Below are positions 42,351 through 51,458 of a stretch of 64,000 bases of DNA, one piece after another (the stretch's first letter is position 1; every line of letters starts with the position of its first letter). The stretch spans positions 5,083 through 69,082 of the forward strand of contig JAZNAG010000112.1 in assembly GCA_045586405.1 (NCBI GenBank), written 5' to 3'. The stretch is from SIG607 sp045586405. Its GTDB lineage: Bacteria; Bacillota; Clostridia; Oscillospirales; Acutalibacteraceae. The notes under the pieces were generated by a model. That model saw only the letters and a program-made list of their open reading frames with translations. It ran no database searches and had not been told where the DNA came from. The translations under genes were made by a program, and so were the position numbers.

Positions 42351-43208
42351 ATGAATTTGCTTATTGTTACGGGAATGTCAGGCGCGGGAAAATCGCAGGC
42401 TGTAAATTCTCTGGAGGACTTGGGATACTATTGTGTTGACAATATTCCTCCTGCTCTTATACCGTCCTTTGTGGATCTGGGTAAAAGGGGAAGTGAGTCG
42501 TTAAACCGACTTGCAGTGGTTACCGATACAAGAGGCGGCGACCTTTTTTCAGAAATAGAAAACATTCTTAATTTGCTTAAAGAGAGAAATATTGATTATA
42601 AGCTTCTTTTTCTTGATGCAAGTGATGAAGTGCTTATAAGAAGATATAAAGAAAACCGCAGAAAGCATCCTCTGTGCATTGAAACCGATTTGACGGTGGA
42701 TAATGCTGTTAAAAAAGAAAGAGAAATGCTTAAAATGTTAAGGCTGTGCGCCGATTACATAGTGGACACCTCTCATATTTCTCCCTCACAGCTTAAAGAA
42801 AGACTTTCGTCTCTGTTTTTCGGTAATACAAATAACGGCTTTTTGGTTCAGTGTATATCCTTTGGCTTTAAATACGGTCCTCTTACCGAGGCAGATATAC
42901 TTATAGATGCAAGATGTCTGCCGAATCCTTTTTATGAAGAAGACCTTAAAAACCTTACAGGTCTTGACAATGCTGTTAAGGAATATGTTCTATCAACCGA
43001 TAGCGCAAGAGATTTTTCTGATAAGCTGATGGCATTTATTGACAGCGCAGTACCTCTTTACAGCAGTGAGGGAAAGAGCCGACTTTGTATATGTATCGGT
43101 TGTACGGGCGGAAAGCACAGAAGTGTTACCTTTGCTGAAAATATCAGCAAGTATCTTACAGAAAAGGGTTATAACTGTGTAGCAGTACACAGGGATATAA
43201 ATAAGTAA
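42351..43208 (+). CDS. rapZ: RNase adapter RapZ/YvcJ-type nucleotide-binding protein
   Basis: 285 residues. The N-terminal P-loop GMSGAGKS is at 8-15, DNIPP follows near 28-32, and the C-terminal domain carries CIGCTGGKHRSV near 245-256. In E. coli RapZ steers RNase E decay of the sRNA GlmZ and so GlmS levels; in Bacillus YvcJ binds ATP/GTP and affects competence. The precise role in Clostridia is less clear. The next gene, whiA, follows after 2 bases; the usual yvcK gene between them is missing. Confidence 0.94.
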   Translation: MNLLIVTGMSGAGKSQAVNSLEDLGYYCVDNIPPALIPSFVDLGKRGSESLNRLAVVTDTRGGDLFSEIENILNLLKERNIDYKLLFLDASDEVLIRRYKENRRKHPLCIETDLTVDNAVKKEREMLKMLRLCADYIVDTSHISPSQLKERLSSLFFGNTNNGFLVQCISFGFKYGPLTEADILIDARCLPNPFYEEDLKNLTGLDNAVKEYVLSTDSARDFSDKLMAFIDSAVPLYSSEGKSRLCICIGCTGGKHRSVTFAENISKYLTEKGYNCVAVHRDINK

Positions 43209-43210
43209 TT

Positions 43211-44116
43211 ATGTCATTTTGCAGTGAACTGAAAAATGATCTGTGTAAAGAAAAGAAGAGCGTTTGCTGTCAGGTTGCCGAGTGTTACGGTTTTATGCTT
43301 TTCGGCAGGTCATTTTCTTATAAAAACATTTCTCTTATAACCGAAAATAAAAATATTGCAGACAGATATTCTTTGTTTTTTAAGAAAAATTTTGCAATTA
43401 TACCGGGTATTAAGGCCACGGGAAAAACAAATATAAGATATACTTTATCGGTTGAAAACCCTGAGCTTTGCGCAAGAGTAATGACGGCTTTTGGGTATAC
43501 GGGTAATGATTTATTAACCATAAACCACGACGTTTTCAAGAGAGACTGTTGCTTTTCCGCCTTTATTCGCGGCGCTTTTCTCGCCTGCGGACAGATGAGC
43601 GATCCTTATAAAAATTATCATACCGAATTTGTTATAAGAGACTTTACTCTGGCTCTTGAGTTTTACAGTCTTTTGATAGAGCGTGGGCTTTCTCCACGCC
43701 GCAGTATGCGTGGAAATTCTACCGTGATTTACTTTAATCAGGCTGAAACCATAGAGGAACTGTTAACCCTTATGGGATCAAACAAAAAGGTGCTTGAGCT
43801 TATAGAGGTGCAGGTTGCCAAAACTATCAGAAACAGAGAAAACAGAAAAAATAATCTTGAACTTTCAAATATAAACAAGCAGGTAGATGCCGCCGTTGAT
43901 CAGTGTATGGCAATAAATTTTCTTTTAGAAAAAGGAAAGCTTGAAACACTAACCGACGAGCTTTACAGTGCGGCGATGCTTAGAAAGGAAAACCCTGAGG
44001 CATCTTTAAGTCAGCTGTGCAGGTTATCAGAAACCTCAATAACCCGTTCGGGACTTAATCATAGACTTAAAAAGATTTTGGAAATAGCAGAAAATATAAA
44101 AAACGGAGATAAATAA
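43211..44116 (+). CDS. whiA: DNA-binding protein WhiA
   Basis: 301 residues. The N-terminal LAGLIDADG-homing-endonuclease-like fold (FIRGAFLACGQMSDP near 118-132, typical of WhiA) is followed by a C-terminal HTH (about 215-300) with ENPEASLSQLCRLSE and SGLNHRLKKI. In streptomycetes it controls sporulation division; in Bacillus it affects cell division and chromosome segregation. Start is close behind rapZ and the stop overlaps dnaE as TAATG. Confidence 0.95.
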   Translation: MSFCSELKNDLCKEKKSVCCQVAECYGFMLFGRSFSYKNISLITENKNIADRYSLFFKKNFAIIPGIKATGKTNIRYTLSVENPELCARVMTAFGYTGNDLLTINHDVFKRDCCFSAFIRGAFLACGQMSDPYKNYHTEFVIRDFTLALEFYSLLIERGLSPRRSMRGNSTVIYFNQAETIEELLTLMGSNKKVLELIEVQVAKTIRNRENRKNNLELSNINKQVDAAVDQCMAINFLLEKGKLETLTDELYSAAMLRKENPEASLSQLCRLSETSITRSGLNHRLKKILEIAENIKNGDK

Positions 44117-47100
44117 TGGCTAAAGACTTTGTTCATTTACATCTTCATACAGAGTACAGCTTGCTGGACGGTTGTTGCCGTATCGGCAAGCTTTTTGACG
44201 CTGTAAAGAAGAACGGACAAAGTGCAGTTGCCATAACCGACCACGGCGTAATGTACGGCGCCGTAAACTTTTTTAAGGCGGCGAAAGAGGCAGGGGTAAA
44301 GGCAATTATAGGCTGTGAGGTATATGTTGCACCTCGAAGCCGTACAGATAAGCAAAAGGCGCTTGACAGCGAATATACACACCTTGTTTTGCTTTGCAAA
44401 AACGAAACGGGCTATAAAAACCTTATTAAAATGGTGTCTCTTTCTTTTACCGAAGGCTTTTATTCAAAACCAAGGGTAGATAAAGAACTTTTAAAGGAAA
44501 ACAGTGAGGGACTTATTGCCCTTTCTGCCTGTCTTGCAGGTGAAATACCGAAAAAACTGACTAAAGGTGACTATGAGGGTGCTAAGCAAAGTGCCTTGTG
44601 GTTTGGCAGTGTTTTCGGCAGAGGTAATTTCTATATTGAACTTCAGGACCACGGCATAATTGAGCAAAAGCGCATTTTACCCGATATGCTGAGAATAAGC
44701 AATGAAACGGGGATACCCCTTGTTGCTACCAATGACGTTCACTATACCGAAAAAGAAGATGCCAAAATGCAGAAGGTACTTATCTGTCTGCAGACCGGCA
44801 AAAAATTAAATGAGGAAAGCCCTCTTGAGTTTAAGACAGACGAATTTTATCTTAAATCCTCAGAGGAAATGGAAAGCCTTTTTGCAAAATTTCCGGGCGC
44901 TGTAGAAAATACTGTGGAAATTGCAAATAAGTGCAATTTTGAGTTTGATTTTGGACATATAAAGCTTCCGCTTTTTGATATAGGAAATAAAAATCACGCC
45001 CTTTATCTTAAAGAAAAATGCTATGAAGGGCTGTATAGACTTTACGGTGAAAATGAAATAGCTGCCGCTAAAGAACGGCTTGATTTTGAACTGAACGTAA
45101 TAGACGAAATGGGATATACCGACTATTACCTTATTGTTCAGGATTTTGTTGCCTTTGCAAAAAGCAAGGATATCCCCGTAGGTCCCGGCAGAGGCTCGGG
45201 TGCAGGTAGTATTGCGGCGTACTGTGTTGGCATAACGGGTATTGATCCTATAAAATATCAGTTGCTTTTTGAAAGGTTTCTTAATCCTGAAAGGGTAAGT
45301 ATGCCCGACTTTGATATAGATTTTTGCTATGTAAGACGGCAAGAAGTTATTGATTATGTTATTGAAAAATATTCAAGTGACAGGGTGGCTCAGATAGTTA
45401 CTTTTGGTACTCTTGCTGCAAGAAATGCAGTAAGAGATGTTGGCAGGGTAATGGACCTTCCGTATAATCTTTGTGACAAGGTTGCAAAGCTTATACCGAG
45501 AGATTATCATGCCAATTTAAGCCTTGCGGTACAAAAGGTGCCTGAGCTTAAAAGCCTTTATGAAGCCGATATGTCGGTTAATGAACTGATAAATATGGCG
45601 GTTAAAATTGAGGGTATGCCTCGTCACGCCTCTACCCACGCAGCAGGTGTTGTTATCTGTGACAGAAAGGTAAGTGAATACGTACCCCTTTCTACAAATG
45701 ACGAAGCTATTGTGACTCAGTATACAATGACCGCACTTGAAGAACTTGGCCTTTTGAAAATGGACTTTTTGGGGCTCAGAAACTTAACGGTTATAAGCGA
45801 TACCGAAAAAAGTATAAAACTTGAAAATCCCGATTTTTCTATTGATAAAATACCTCTTAACGACAAAGAAACCCTTGATATGATGGGAAAGGGTTATACA
45901 GCGGGTGTTTTTCAATATGAAAGCGAGGGTATGACAAACGTTGTCAAAACTTTTAAGCCTGAAAATATAGAAGACCTTATAGCCATACTGTCCCTTTACC
46001 GTCCGGGACCTATGGATTCTATACCTAAATATATTCACAACAGATTTCATCCCGAAGATATTCACTATGATACACCGCTATTAAAACCTATACTTGATAT
46101 TACTTACGGCTGTATAGTTTATCAGGAACAGGTTATGCAAATTTGCAGAAATTTAGCAGGATACTCTCTTGGCAGGGCAGATGTGGTGCGCCGAGCTATG
46201 TCAAAGAAGAAACACAGCGTTATGGAGGCCGAAAGAGAGGTCTTTATAAACGGTGCCGTTAAAAACGGTATTGAGGCTTCTGTTGCAAGTAAGATTTTTA
46301 GTGATATGGCTGATTTCAGTTCATACGCTTTTAATAAATCTCACGCGGCGGCATACGGATATATAGCCTATCAAACGGCATATCTTAAATGCCATTATAA
46401 AAAAGAATATATGGCGGCGCTTATTTCAAGTGTTACCGATAATGTTACAAAGGTAAATGAATATATTGCCGAATGTCAGCGCCTTTCTATTCCTATTTTA
46501 CCGCCTAATGTAAATTACAGTGAAGAAAATATGACTGTAACAAACAACGGTATACGTTTTGGCCTTTTAATGATTAAAAATCTTGGCAGAAATACTGCTA
46601 AAAAGATTATAGATGAGCGAAAAAGCGGCGGAAAATACACTTCATTTTATGATTTTACGGTAAGAAATTACAGCAGAGAGCTTAACCGCAGAGCTATTGA
46701 AAATCTTATAAAAAGCGGCGCTCTTGACGGTATGGGTGAAAACCGCAGACAAATGCTTCTGGGTATTGAGGCTGTGCTTAGCGTTGCCGAAACAAAAAGC
46801 CGTTTTGAAAACGGCGGACAGATGGATTTATTTTCTCTTGACAGCGAAAGCGGTGATGATAATTTCACTCTTCCGCCTATGGAGGAAATGAAAGAAAGCG
46901 AACTTTTCAGGCTTGAAAAGGAAGCCACGGGAATGTATTTGTCAGGGCATCCGATGAAGGCTTATGAGGCTTTTGCAAAATATAACGGTGCAAAGTTTAT
47001 AAGAGAAATTTTGCAGACAGACGACCTTGACGGCAAGCGTGTAACTCTTGTATGTATGGTAAGTGACGTACAGGTCAGAAAACTCAAAAGCGGACAGATT

Positions 47101-47541
47101 CTCTGTAATGTTACGGCTGAAGATGTTACGGGCAGTATTGATGTTATTTGCTTTGCCTCTGCTTATGCAAAATACCAAGACCTTTTAAGCGCTTCAAAGG
47201 TGCTTAAAATGGTGGGAAAGGTAAGCGACAGAGAGGAAAGTCACGGTGAAATTATACTTGAACGCGCCGAGATTTTACCTGATTTTGCACAAAATTTTAA
47301 AGTTCCTATTGTAAAAGAGACAAAAAAGGTATATATTAAAATAGACTTTATGGATGGCGCAAAGATGAAAATGGTGACGCCTGTGCTGGAAGAAAACAGC
47401 GGAAGCAGTCCTGTTTATATTTATTGTGAGAACGATAAGAAGAGTTATTGTGCGCCTGAAAGACTGTGGATAGACAGTAACAGTCAGGTTTTAAATAAAC
47501 TTAAAGAAATACTTGGCGAAGAAAATGTAAAAACAGTATAA
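44116..47541 (+). CDS. dnaE: DNA polymerase III subunit alpha (DnaE)
   Basis: 1141-residue C-family replicative polymerase. The N-terminal PHP domain starts HLHLHTEYSLLDG (residues 7-19), and AITDHGVMYG follows. The polymerase catalytic core has GPGRGSGAGSIAAY near 355-368 and the catalytic aspartates in PDFDIDF near 397-403. The helix-hairpin-helix part and a C-terminal OB domain (about 985-1060, RVTLVCMVSDVQ) are present. Of DnaE type, not PolC. Begins on the whiA stop codon overlap. The next gene follows after 17 bases. Confidence 0.97.
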   Translation: MAKDFVHLHLHTEYSLLDGCCRIGKLFDAVKKNGQSAVAITDHGVMYGAVNFFKAAKEAGVKAIIGCEVYVAPRSRTDKQKALDSEYTHLVLLCKNETGYKNLIKMVSLSFTEGFYSKPRVDKELLKENSEGLIALSACLAGEIPKKLTKGDYEGAKQSALWFGSVFGRGNFYIELQDHGIIEQKRILPDMLRISNETGIPLVATNDVHYTEKEDAKMQKVLICLQTGKKLNEESPLEFKTDEFYLKSSEEMESLFAKFPGAVENTVEIANKCNFEFDFGHIKLPLFDIGNKNHALYLKEKCYEGLYRLYGENEIAAAKERLDFELNVIDEMGYTDYYLIVQDFVAFAKSKDIPVGPGRGSGAGSIAAYCVGITGIDPIKYQLLFERFLNPERVSMPDFDIDFCYVRRQEVIDYVIEKYSSDRVAQIVTFGTLAARNAVRDVGRVMDLPYNLCDKVAKLIPRDYHANLSLAVQKVPELKSLYEADMSVNELINMAVKIEGMPRHASTHAAGVVICDRKVSEYVPLSTNDEAIVTQYTMTALEELGLLKMDFLGLRNLTVISDTEKSIKLENPDFSIDKIPLNDKETLDMMGKGYTAGVFQYESEGMTNVVKTFKPENIEDLIAILSLYRPGPMDSIPKYIHNRFHPEDIHYDTPLLKPILDITYGCIVYQEQVMQICRNLAGYSLGRADVVRRAMSKKKHSVMEAEREVFINGAVKNGIEASVASKIFSDMADFSSYAFNKSHAAAYGYIAYQTAYLKCHYKKEYMAALISSVTDNVTKVNEYIAECQRLSIPILPPNVNYSEENMTVTNNGIRFGLLMIKNLGRNTAKKIIDERKSGGKYTSFYDFTVRNYSRELNRRAIENLIKSGALDGMGENRRQMLLGIEAVLSVAETKSRFENGGQMDLFSLDSESGDDNFTLPPMEEMKESELFRLEKEATGMYLSGHPMKAYEAFAKYNGAKFIREILQTDDLDGKRVTLVCMVSDVQVRKLKSGQILCNVTAEDVTGSIDVICFASAYAKYQDLLSASKVLKMVGKVSDREESHGEIILERAEILPDFAQNFKVPIVKETKKVYIKIDFMDGAKMKMVTPVLEENSGSSPVYIYCENDKKSYCAPERLWIDSNSQVLNKLKEILGEENVKTV

Positions 47542-47558
47542 CAAGAGGGGTGAAAAAG

Positions 47559-48695
47559 GTGCAGACTTATAAGATAGCAGGTCTTATTGTAGAAATGGAT
47601 GTAAAGTATGACAGACTTAAAGAGTATGCCGAGCCATATCTGTATAAGGGCAGAGAAAAGCCTGATATGACGCTTGAGTTAAAGGAAGAAGCTCTTTTAA
47701 GGGCAAAAAGTCATTATCCGAATTTGAGCGAGTCTGACCTTGAATACCTCCTTTACGGTATACTTTTTTATGACAGACTGCTGGATTTCGGCGGTATGAT
47801 GCTTCATGCATCGGCGGTTGGTCTTGAAAAAAGAGCCTATCTTTTCTCGGCTAATTCGGGGGTGGGTAAATCTACCCATACGGCTTACTGGACCGAGCTT
47901 TATAAGAACGCGGTTATAATCAATGATGATAAACCTGCCTTAAGATTTGTTGACGGTGAACTTTACGTATACGGCACTCCATTTAGCGGCAAGCATAATA
48001 AGAGTGTTAACAGCAGATTTTTACTTGGCGGAATATGCTTTTTGACAAGAGGCAGTGAAAATGAAATTGAAAGCATTACTCCTGCCGAAGCTTTGCAGTA
48101 TATATTGAAGCAAAGTATAAGCAGTTATCACGCCGACAGAGTTGCAAAAAAACTTCAGATTATGGATAAGGTCCTCGCTAACGCAAAGCTTTATAAAATG
48201 AAATGTATAAACGACATTTCTGCCGCAAAGGTATCTTATGAAAAAATGAAGGTATCAATGCCGGTAAAACTTTTAGAGCTTCTTCCGGTTATGGAAGAAA
48301 CCTTATCAGCCGGCTGTACCGTGACCTTTACTACCCACGGCAAAAGTATGCGTCCCATATTAAACGACGGCGACAGCGTAACCGTTAAAAAAGCGGATAA
48401 ATATAAGGTAGGGGATGTTGTGCTTTACAGAAAGCCTGACGGTAAGTTTGTATTGCACAGAATAATAGGACTAAAAAAAGATACAGTGTATACTCAGGGC
48501 GATTCGCTTCACGAAAAAGACGAGCCTATTACCGTGGATGCAATACTTGGCAAAGCAATAGCCTACGTTTATCCTCAAAGAGAGGTTAAAACCACCGAGT
48601 TTGCTTATAAACTTTATAAAATTCTTTATATGTCTTATGTGGGCAGAATGTTAAGACTTTTAAAAAGAAAAATAATGAAAAAACAGCACTCTTAA
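47559..48695 (+). CDS. HPr-kinase-like domain fused to an S24/S26 signal-peptidase-like domain
   Basis: 378 residues. The GTG at 47559 has AGAGGGG 8 bases upstream; the GTG at 47550 overlaps that site. Residues about 75-230 resemble the HprK/PEPCK-like kinase core: P-loop SANSGVGKST (97-106), INDDKPALR near 121-129, and GTPFSGKHNKSVN. Residues about 235-335 resemble a signal-peptidase-like S26 domain: GKSMRPIL with candidate nucleophile Ser263, GDVVLYR, LHRIIG with candidate base His300, and QGDSLHEKDEP. The Ser/His pairing recalls SipW/ER-type enzymes rather than Ser/Lys. The C-terminus is basic with a short hydrophobic stretch (about 350-366), so membrane association is possible. HprK-like kinases and such peptidases both occur in peptide-modification loci; no substrate is visible here. 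Confidence 0.8.
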   Translation: MQTYKIAGLIVEMDVKYDRLKEYAEPYLYKGREKPDMTLELKEEALLRAKSHYPNLSESDLEYLLYGILFYDRLLDFGGMMLHASAVGLEKRAYLFSANSGVGKSTHTAYWTELYKNAVIINDDKPALRFVDGELYVYGTPFSGKHNKSVNSRFLLGGICFLTRGSENEIESITPAEALQYILKQSISSYHADRVAKKLQIMDKVLANAKLYKMKCINDISAAKVSYEKMKVSMPVKLLELLPVMEETLSAGCTVTFTTHGKSMRPILNDGDSVTVKKADKYKVGDVVLYRKPDGKFVLHRIIGLKKDTVYTQGDSLHEKDEPITVDAILGKAIAYVYPQREVKTTEFAYKLYKILYMSYVGRMLRLLKRKIMKKQHS

Positions 48696-48710
48696 GAGTG
48701 CTGTTTTTGT
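48679..48710. terminator. Bidirectional terminator overlapping the kinase-peptidase stop codon
   Basis: Perfect palindrome with 15-bp arms (48679-48693 and 48694-48708), A-rich entry and T-rich exit. It includes the last codons of the fusion gene and lies between convergent genes. Confidence 0.88.
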
Positions 48711-48711
48711 T

Positions 48712-49848
48712 TTAGATTTTACCGTTTTCGTTATATTTTCTTACGATATTTTTAATACGGTCAATGGGGTTTAGCAGTTCGCTTATTGAGTTGTCACAGT
48801 TAAGTGTATCAATAAGAAGCGCAATGTACTTTGACATATTTACGTTGCAGTACCATTCTTTAGAGAGAAGCTCGGGCTCATTATATATAAGGTTGGTGGT
48901 GAATACTTTATCGATTAGACCTCTGGAATAGTATTCGTCAAACTTATCATAGCCGTCAACGAAAAGGCCGAAGGTGGAGAATATGAATACGCGTTTTGCA
49001 CCTTCTTTTTTCAGTCTTTCTGAAACATCCAGCATTGACTCGCCTGAAGAAATCATATCGTCTACAATAATAAGGTCTTTACCCTTAACATCGTTACCTA
49101 AAAATTCGTGGGCTTCAATGGGGTTTTTACCGTTTACGATTACCGAGTAGTTTCTTCTTTTATAGAACATACCAAGAGGCAGACCTAAAACAGAAGAGTA
49201 GTAGATACATCTGCCCATACCGCCTTCGTCGGGAGAAACTATCATAGTGTGGTCTTTGTCAAGCTTTACATCAGGAACGTTTTTAAGGAGAGCCTTTATC
49301 ATCTGATAGGTAGCTTGTACATTGTCAAAGCCGTCAAGGGGAATAGCGTTGTTAACTCTGGGGTCGTGGGCATCAAAGGTGATGATGTTTTTAACACCCA
49401 TTCTTACAAGCTCCTGAAGAGCCATAGCACAGTCCATAGATTCTCTTGTTGAGCGTCTGTGCTGTCTGCCTTCGTAAAGCATAGGCATAATTACGGTGAT
49501 TCTTCTTGCTTTACCGCCGAAAGCGGCAATAACTCTCTTTAAATCTTGGAAGTGGTCATCGGGACTCATAGGCACTTCTTTGCCGTACATTTTGTAGGTT
49601 ACGCCGTGATTAAAGCAGTCGCAGATAATATAAGCGTCAAGACCGCGTGCTGTGTGGTTTAAAACGCCCTTTGCTTCACCTGTACCAAAACGTGGGCAGT
49701 TAGCATTGATTACATAGCTGTGCTCAGGCGGCATACCGCGCCATTGCATAAGATAGTAATCTACCTTTGCTGAAATATCCTCACAGCCACGCATATTTAC
49801 TATTGCAAGGTCGCCGTAAGGAGTGTGAGTCAGTGACATAGTTGCCAT
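48712..49848 (-). CDS. prs: Ribose-phosphate pyrophosphokinase (PRPP synthetase), divergent form
   Basis: Makes PRPP from ribose-5-phosphate and ATP for nucleotide synthesis. The ATG at 49848 follows GGAGGG; in-frame upstream sequence is not needed. 378 residues, longer than the usual 310-320. Seen: RQHRRSTRES (128-137), TFDAHDPRVNNAIP (157-170) in place of the standard Asp-x-His-x3-Gln loop, and the PRPP loop IVDDMISSGES (261-271) where classical enzymes have DDMIDTAGT. Extra C-terminal segment after about 320. Core motifs are intact so activity is likely. Convergent with the fusion gene and divergent from thyX. Confidence 0.88.
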   Translation of the reverse strand: MATMSLTHTPYGDLAIVNMRGCEDISAKVDYYLMQWRGMPPEHSYVINANCPRFGTGEAKGVLNHTARGLDAYIICDCFNHGVTYKMYGKEVPMSPDDHFQDLKRVIAAFGGKARRITVIMPMLYEGRQHRRSTRESMDCAMALQELVRMGVKNIITFDAHDPRVNNAIPLDGFDNVQATYQMIKALLKNVPDVKLDKDHTMIVSPDEGGMGRCIYYSSVLGLPLGMFYKRRNYSVIVNGKNPIEAHEFLGNDVKGKDLIIVDDMISSGESMLDVSERLKKEGAKRVFIFSTFGLFVDGYDKFDEYYSRGLIDKVFTTNLIYNEPELLSKEWYCNVNMSKYIALLIDTLNCDNSISELLNPIDRIKNIVRKYNENGKI

Positions 49849-49889
49849 ATTTTTTCCCTCCAAAAGTCCTGTTACTAATATAATAACAT

Positions 49890-49914
49890 AAACTCTTAAA
49901 ATAATAAAGAGTTT
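49890..49914. promoter_or_regulatory. Inverted repeat in the prs/thyX divergent region
   Basis: 8-bp arms AAACTCTT (49890-49897) and AAGAGTTT (49907-49914) with 9 bases between. No gene ends here, so a terminator is unlikely. It may be a protein site or leader structure upstream of prs. The - strand has TGT-TATTAT nearby (complement of 49877-49885 region), a possible extended -10 for prs. Confidence 0.4.
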
Positions 49915-49941
49915 TTTCGACATATTAAGTTAAAAAATTCG

Positions 49942-49970
49942 TTGAATAAATTGCATACTTTTGGTATAAT
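49942..49970 (+). promoter_or_regulatory. Sigma-A type promoter for thyX
   Basis: TTGAAT at 49942-49947, a 17-base spacer and TATAAT at 49965-49970, 41 bases before the thyX start. Confidence 0.8.
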
Positions 49971-50011
49971 GAACAAAGATGTTAAAATTATCATATTCGG
50001 AGGACGAAATT

Positions 50012-50794
50012 ATGCCTAAAGTTACACTTTTAACTTATACACCGGATCCTGAAATTACCATAGCCTCAGCCGCAAAACTTTGTTACAGCCCTGCAAGTAT
50101 TGATACTGTAAGAGACGGCCTTACCGAGGAAACAGCGGCGGAGTTTGTTGAAATGCTTTCAAATCTCGGACATGAAAGTCCTACCGAGCATGCTTATTTT
50201 ACCTTTGGAATCGAAGGTGTATCCCGTGCGCTTCTTGCACAGATAACAAGACACCGTATTGCTTCTTTCTCGGTGCAGAGCCAGAGATATGTTACAGAAA
50301 AGCAGTTCGGCTATGTTCTGCCGCCTGAAATTGAAAACTGCCCTGAGGCTCTTGAAATATTTAATGAATCTATGAAGAGAGATCAGCAAGATTATGATAA
50401 AATCACAGCGGTTTTAAAAGAGAAGCATTTAAAAGAATTTTTAAATGAAGGTAAAGACGAAAAAACCGCACAGAGAATGGCAGAGAAGAAGGCTATTGAA
50501 GATGCAAGATTTGTTTTGCCCAATGCTTGCGAAACCAAAATGATAGTTACCATGAATACAAGATCTTTGCTTAATTTCTTCAGGCACCGTTGCTGCACAA
50601 GGGCTCAGTGGGAGATCCGCGATGTAGCTAATCAGATGTTGGCGCTTGTCAGCGAGGTTGCACCTCAGCTTTTCAAAAAGGCGGGTCCTTCTTGCGTAGC
50701 AGGTCATTGTCCCGAGGGTAAAATGAGTTGTGGCAGAGTTAAGGAAATGCGCGAGCTTAATGAAAAAATCAAAAACGGTGAATATAATGGGTAA
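50012..50794 (+). CDS. thyX: Flavin-dependent thymidylate synthase ThyX
   Basis: dUMP to dTMP using FAD, NADPH and methylene-tetrahydrofolate. The ATG at 50012 has CGGAGGA 8 bases upstream; an in-frame ATG at 49979 lies too close to the promoter and lacks a ribosome site. 260 residues. The ThyX motif RHR-x7-S is at 80-90 (RHRIASFSVQS), and a second RHRCCTRAQWEIRDVAN region appears near 190. The C-terminus has a Cys/His-rich tail (CVAGHCPEGKMSCG), possibly metal binding. It overlaps tmk by 8 bases, making a dTMP-to-dTDP pair. Confidence 0.96.
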   Translation: MPKVTLLTYTPDPEITIASAAKLCYSPASIDTVRDGLTEETAAEFVEMLSNLGHESPTEHAYFTFGIEGVSRALLAQITRHRIASFSVQSQRYVTEKQFGYVLPPEIENCPEALEIFNESMKRDQQDYDKITAVLKEKHLKEFLNEGKDEKTAQRMAEKKAIEDARFVLPNACETKMIVTMNTRSLLNFFRHRCCTRAQWEIRDVANQMLALVSEVAPQLFKKAGPSCVAGHCPEGKMSCGRVKEMRELNEKIKNGEYNG

Positions 50795-51449
50795 ACTAAT
50801 TGTTATAGAGGGACTTGACGGAAGCGGAAAGTCCACTCAGCTTGAATTACTTTATAAAAATCTAACCGATAAGGGTATAGACTGTCGCTGTGTTTCTTTC
50901 CCCGATTATGAACACCCCTCCAGCACACTTGTTAAAATGTATCTTTCGGGTGAGTTTGGTAATGATCCGGGGGATGTAAATGCTTATGCCGCTTCTACCT
51001 TTTATGCGGTGGACAGATATGCTTCTTTTAAGAAGTATTGGGGCGACTACTATAATGGCGGCGGCGTAGTTATTGCAGGCAGATATGTTACCTCGAATGC
51101 GGTTCACCAGAACTCAAAGCTTGATGAGTCGCTGTGGAACGGTTTTCTTGACTGGCTGTATGATTTTGAGTATGTAAAAATGGGTATTCCAAAGCCTGAT
51201 AAGGTTATTTTCCTTGATATGCCTATTGAGGTTTCTCAAAAGCTTATGACAGGCAGATATAAAGGCGATGAAGCCAAAAAGGATATTCACGAAAGAAATA
51301 CCGATTATCTTGAGCATTGCAGAAAATCTGCCCTTTATACCGCAGAGTATTCGGGTTGGCAGAAAATTTCCTGCGCTAAAGACGGCGAGGCCAGAACTAT
51401 CGAAGATATAGCTCAGGATGTATTAAACAGCGTACTTGAGGTTTTATAA
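50787..51449 (+). CDS. tmk: Thymidylate kinase
   Basis: Phosphorylates dTMP to dTDP. The ATG at 50787 overlaps the thyX end by 8 bases. 220 residues. P-loop GLDGSGKST is at 9-17, VDRYASFKKYW near 75-85 and AGRYVTSNAVHQ near 96-107 (DR and TR-type motifs), and a LID-like segment RYKGDEAKKDIHE near 156-168. Direct coupling with thyX makes a dTTP synthesis pair. Confidence 0.94.
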   Translation: MGKLIVIEGLDGSGKSTQLELLYKNLTDKGIDCRCVSFPDYEHPSSTLVKMYLSGEFGNDPGDVNAYAASTFYAVDRYASFKKYWGDYYNGGGVVIAGRYVTSNAVHQNSKLDESLWNGFLDWLYDFEYVKMGIPKPDKVIFLDMPIEVSQKLMTGRYKGDEAKKDIHERNTDYLEHCRKSALYTAEYSGWQKISCAKDGEARTIEDIAQDVLNSVLEVL

Positions 51450-51458
51450 GGAGTAAAT

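Noticed and set aside
49890..49914. Terminator reading of the AAACTCTT/AAGAGTTT repeat
   Set aside because: It lies between divergent promoters with no gene ending there, and the stem is weak and AT-rich; kept only as a possible regulatory repeat.
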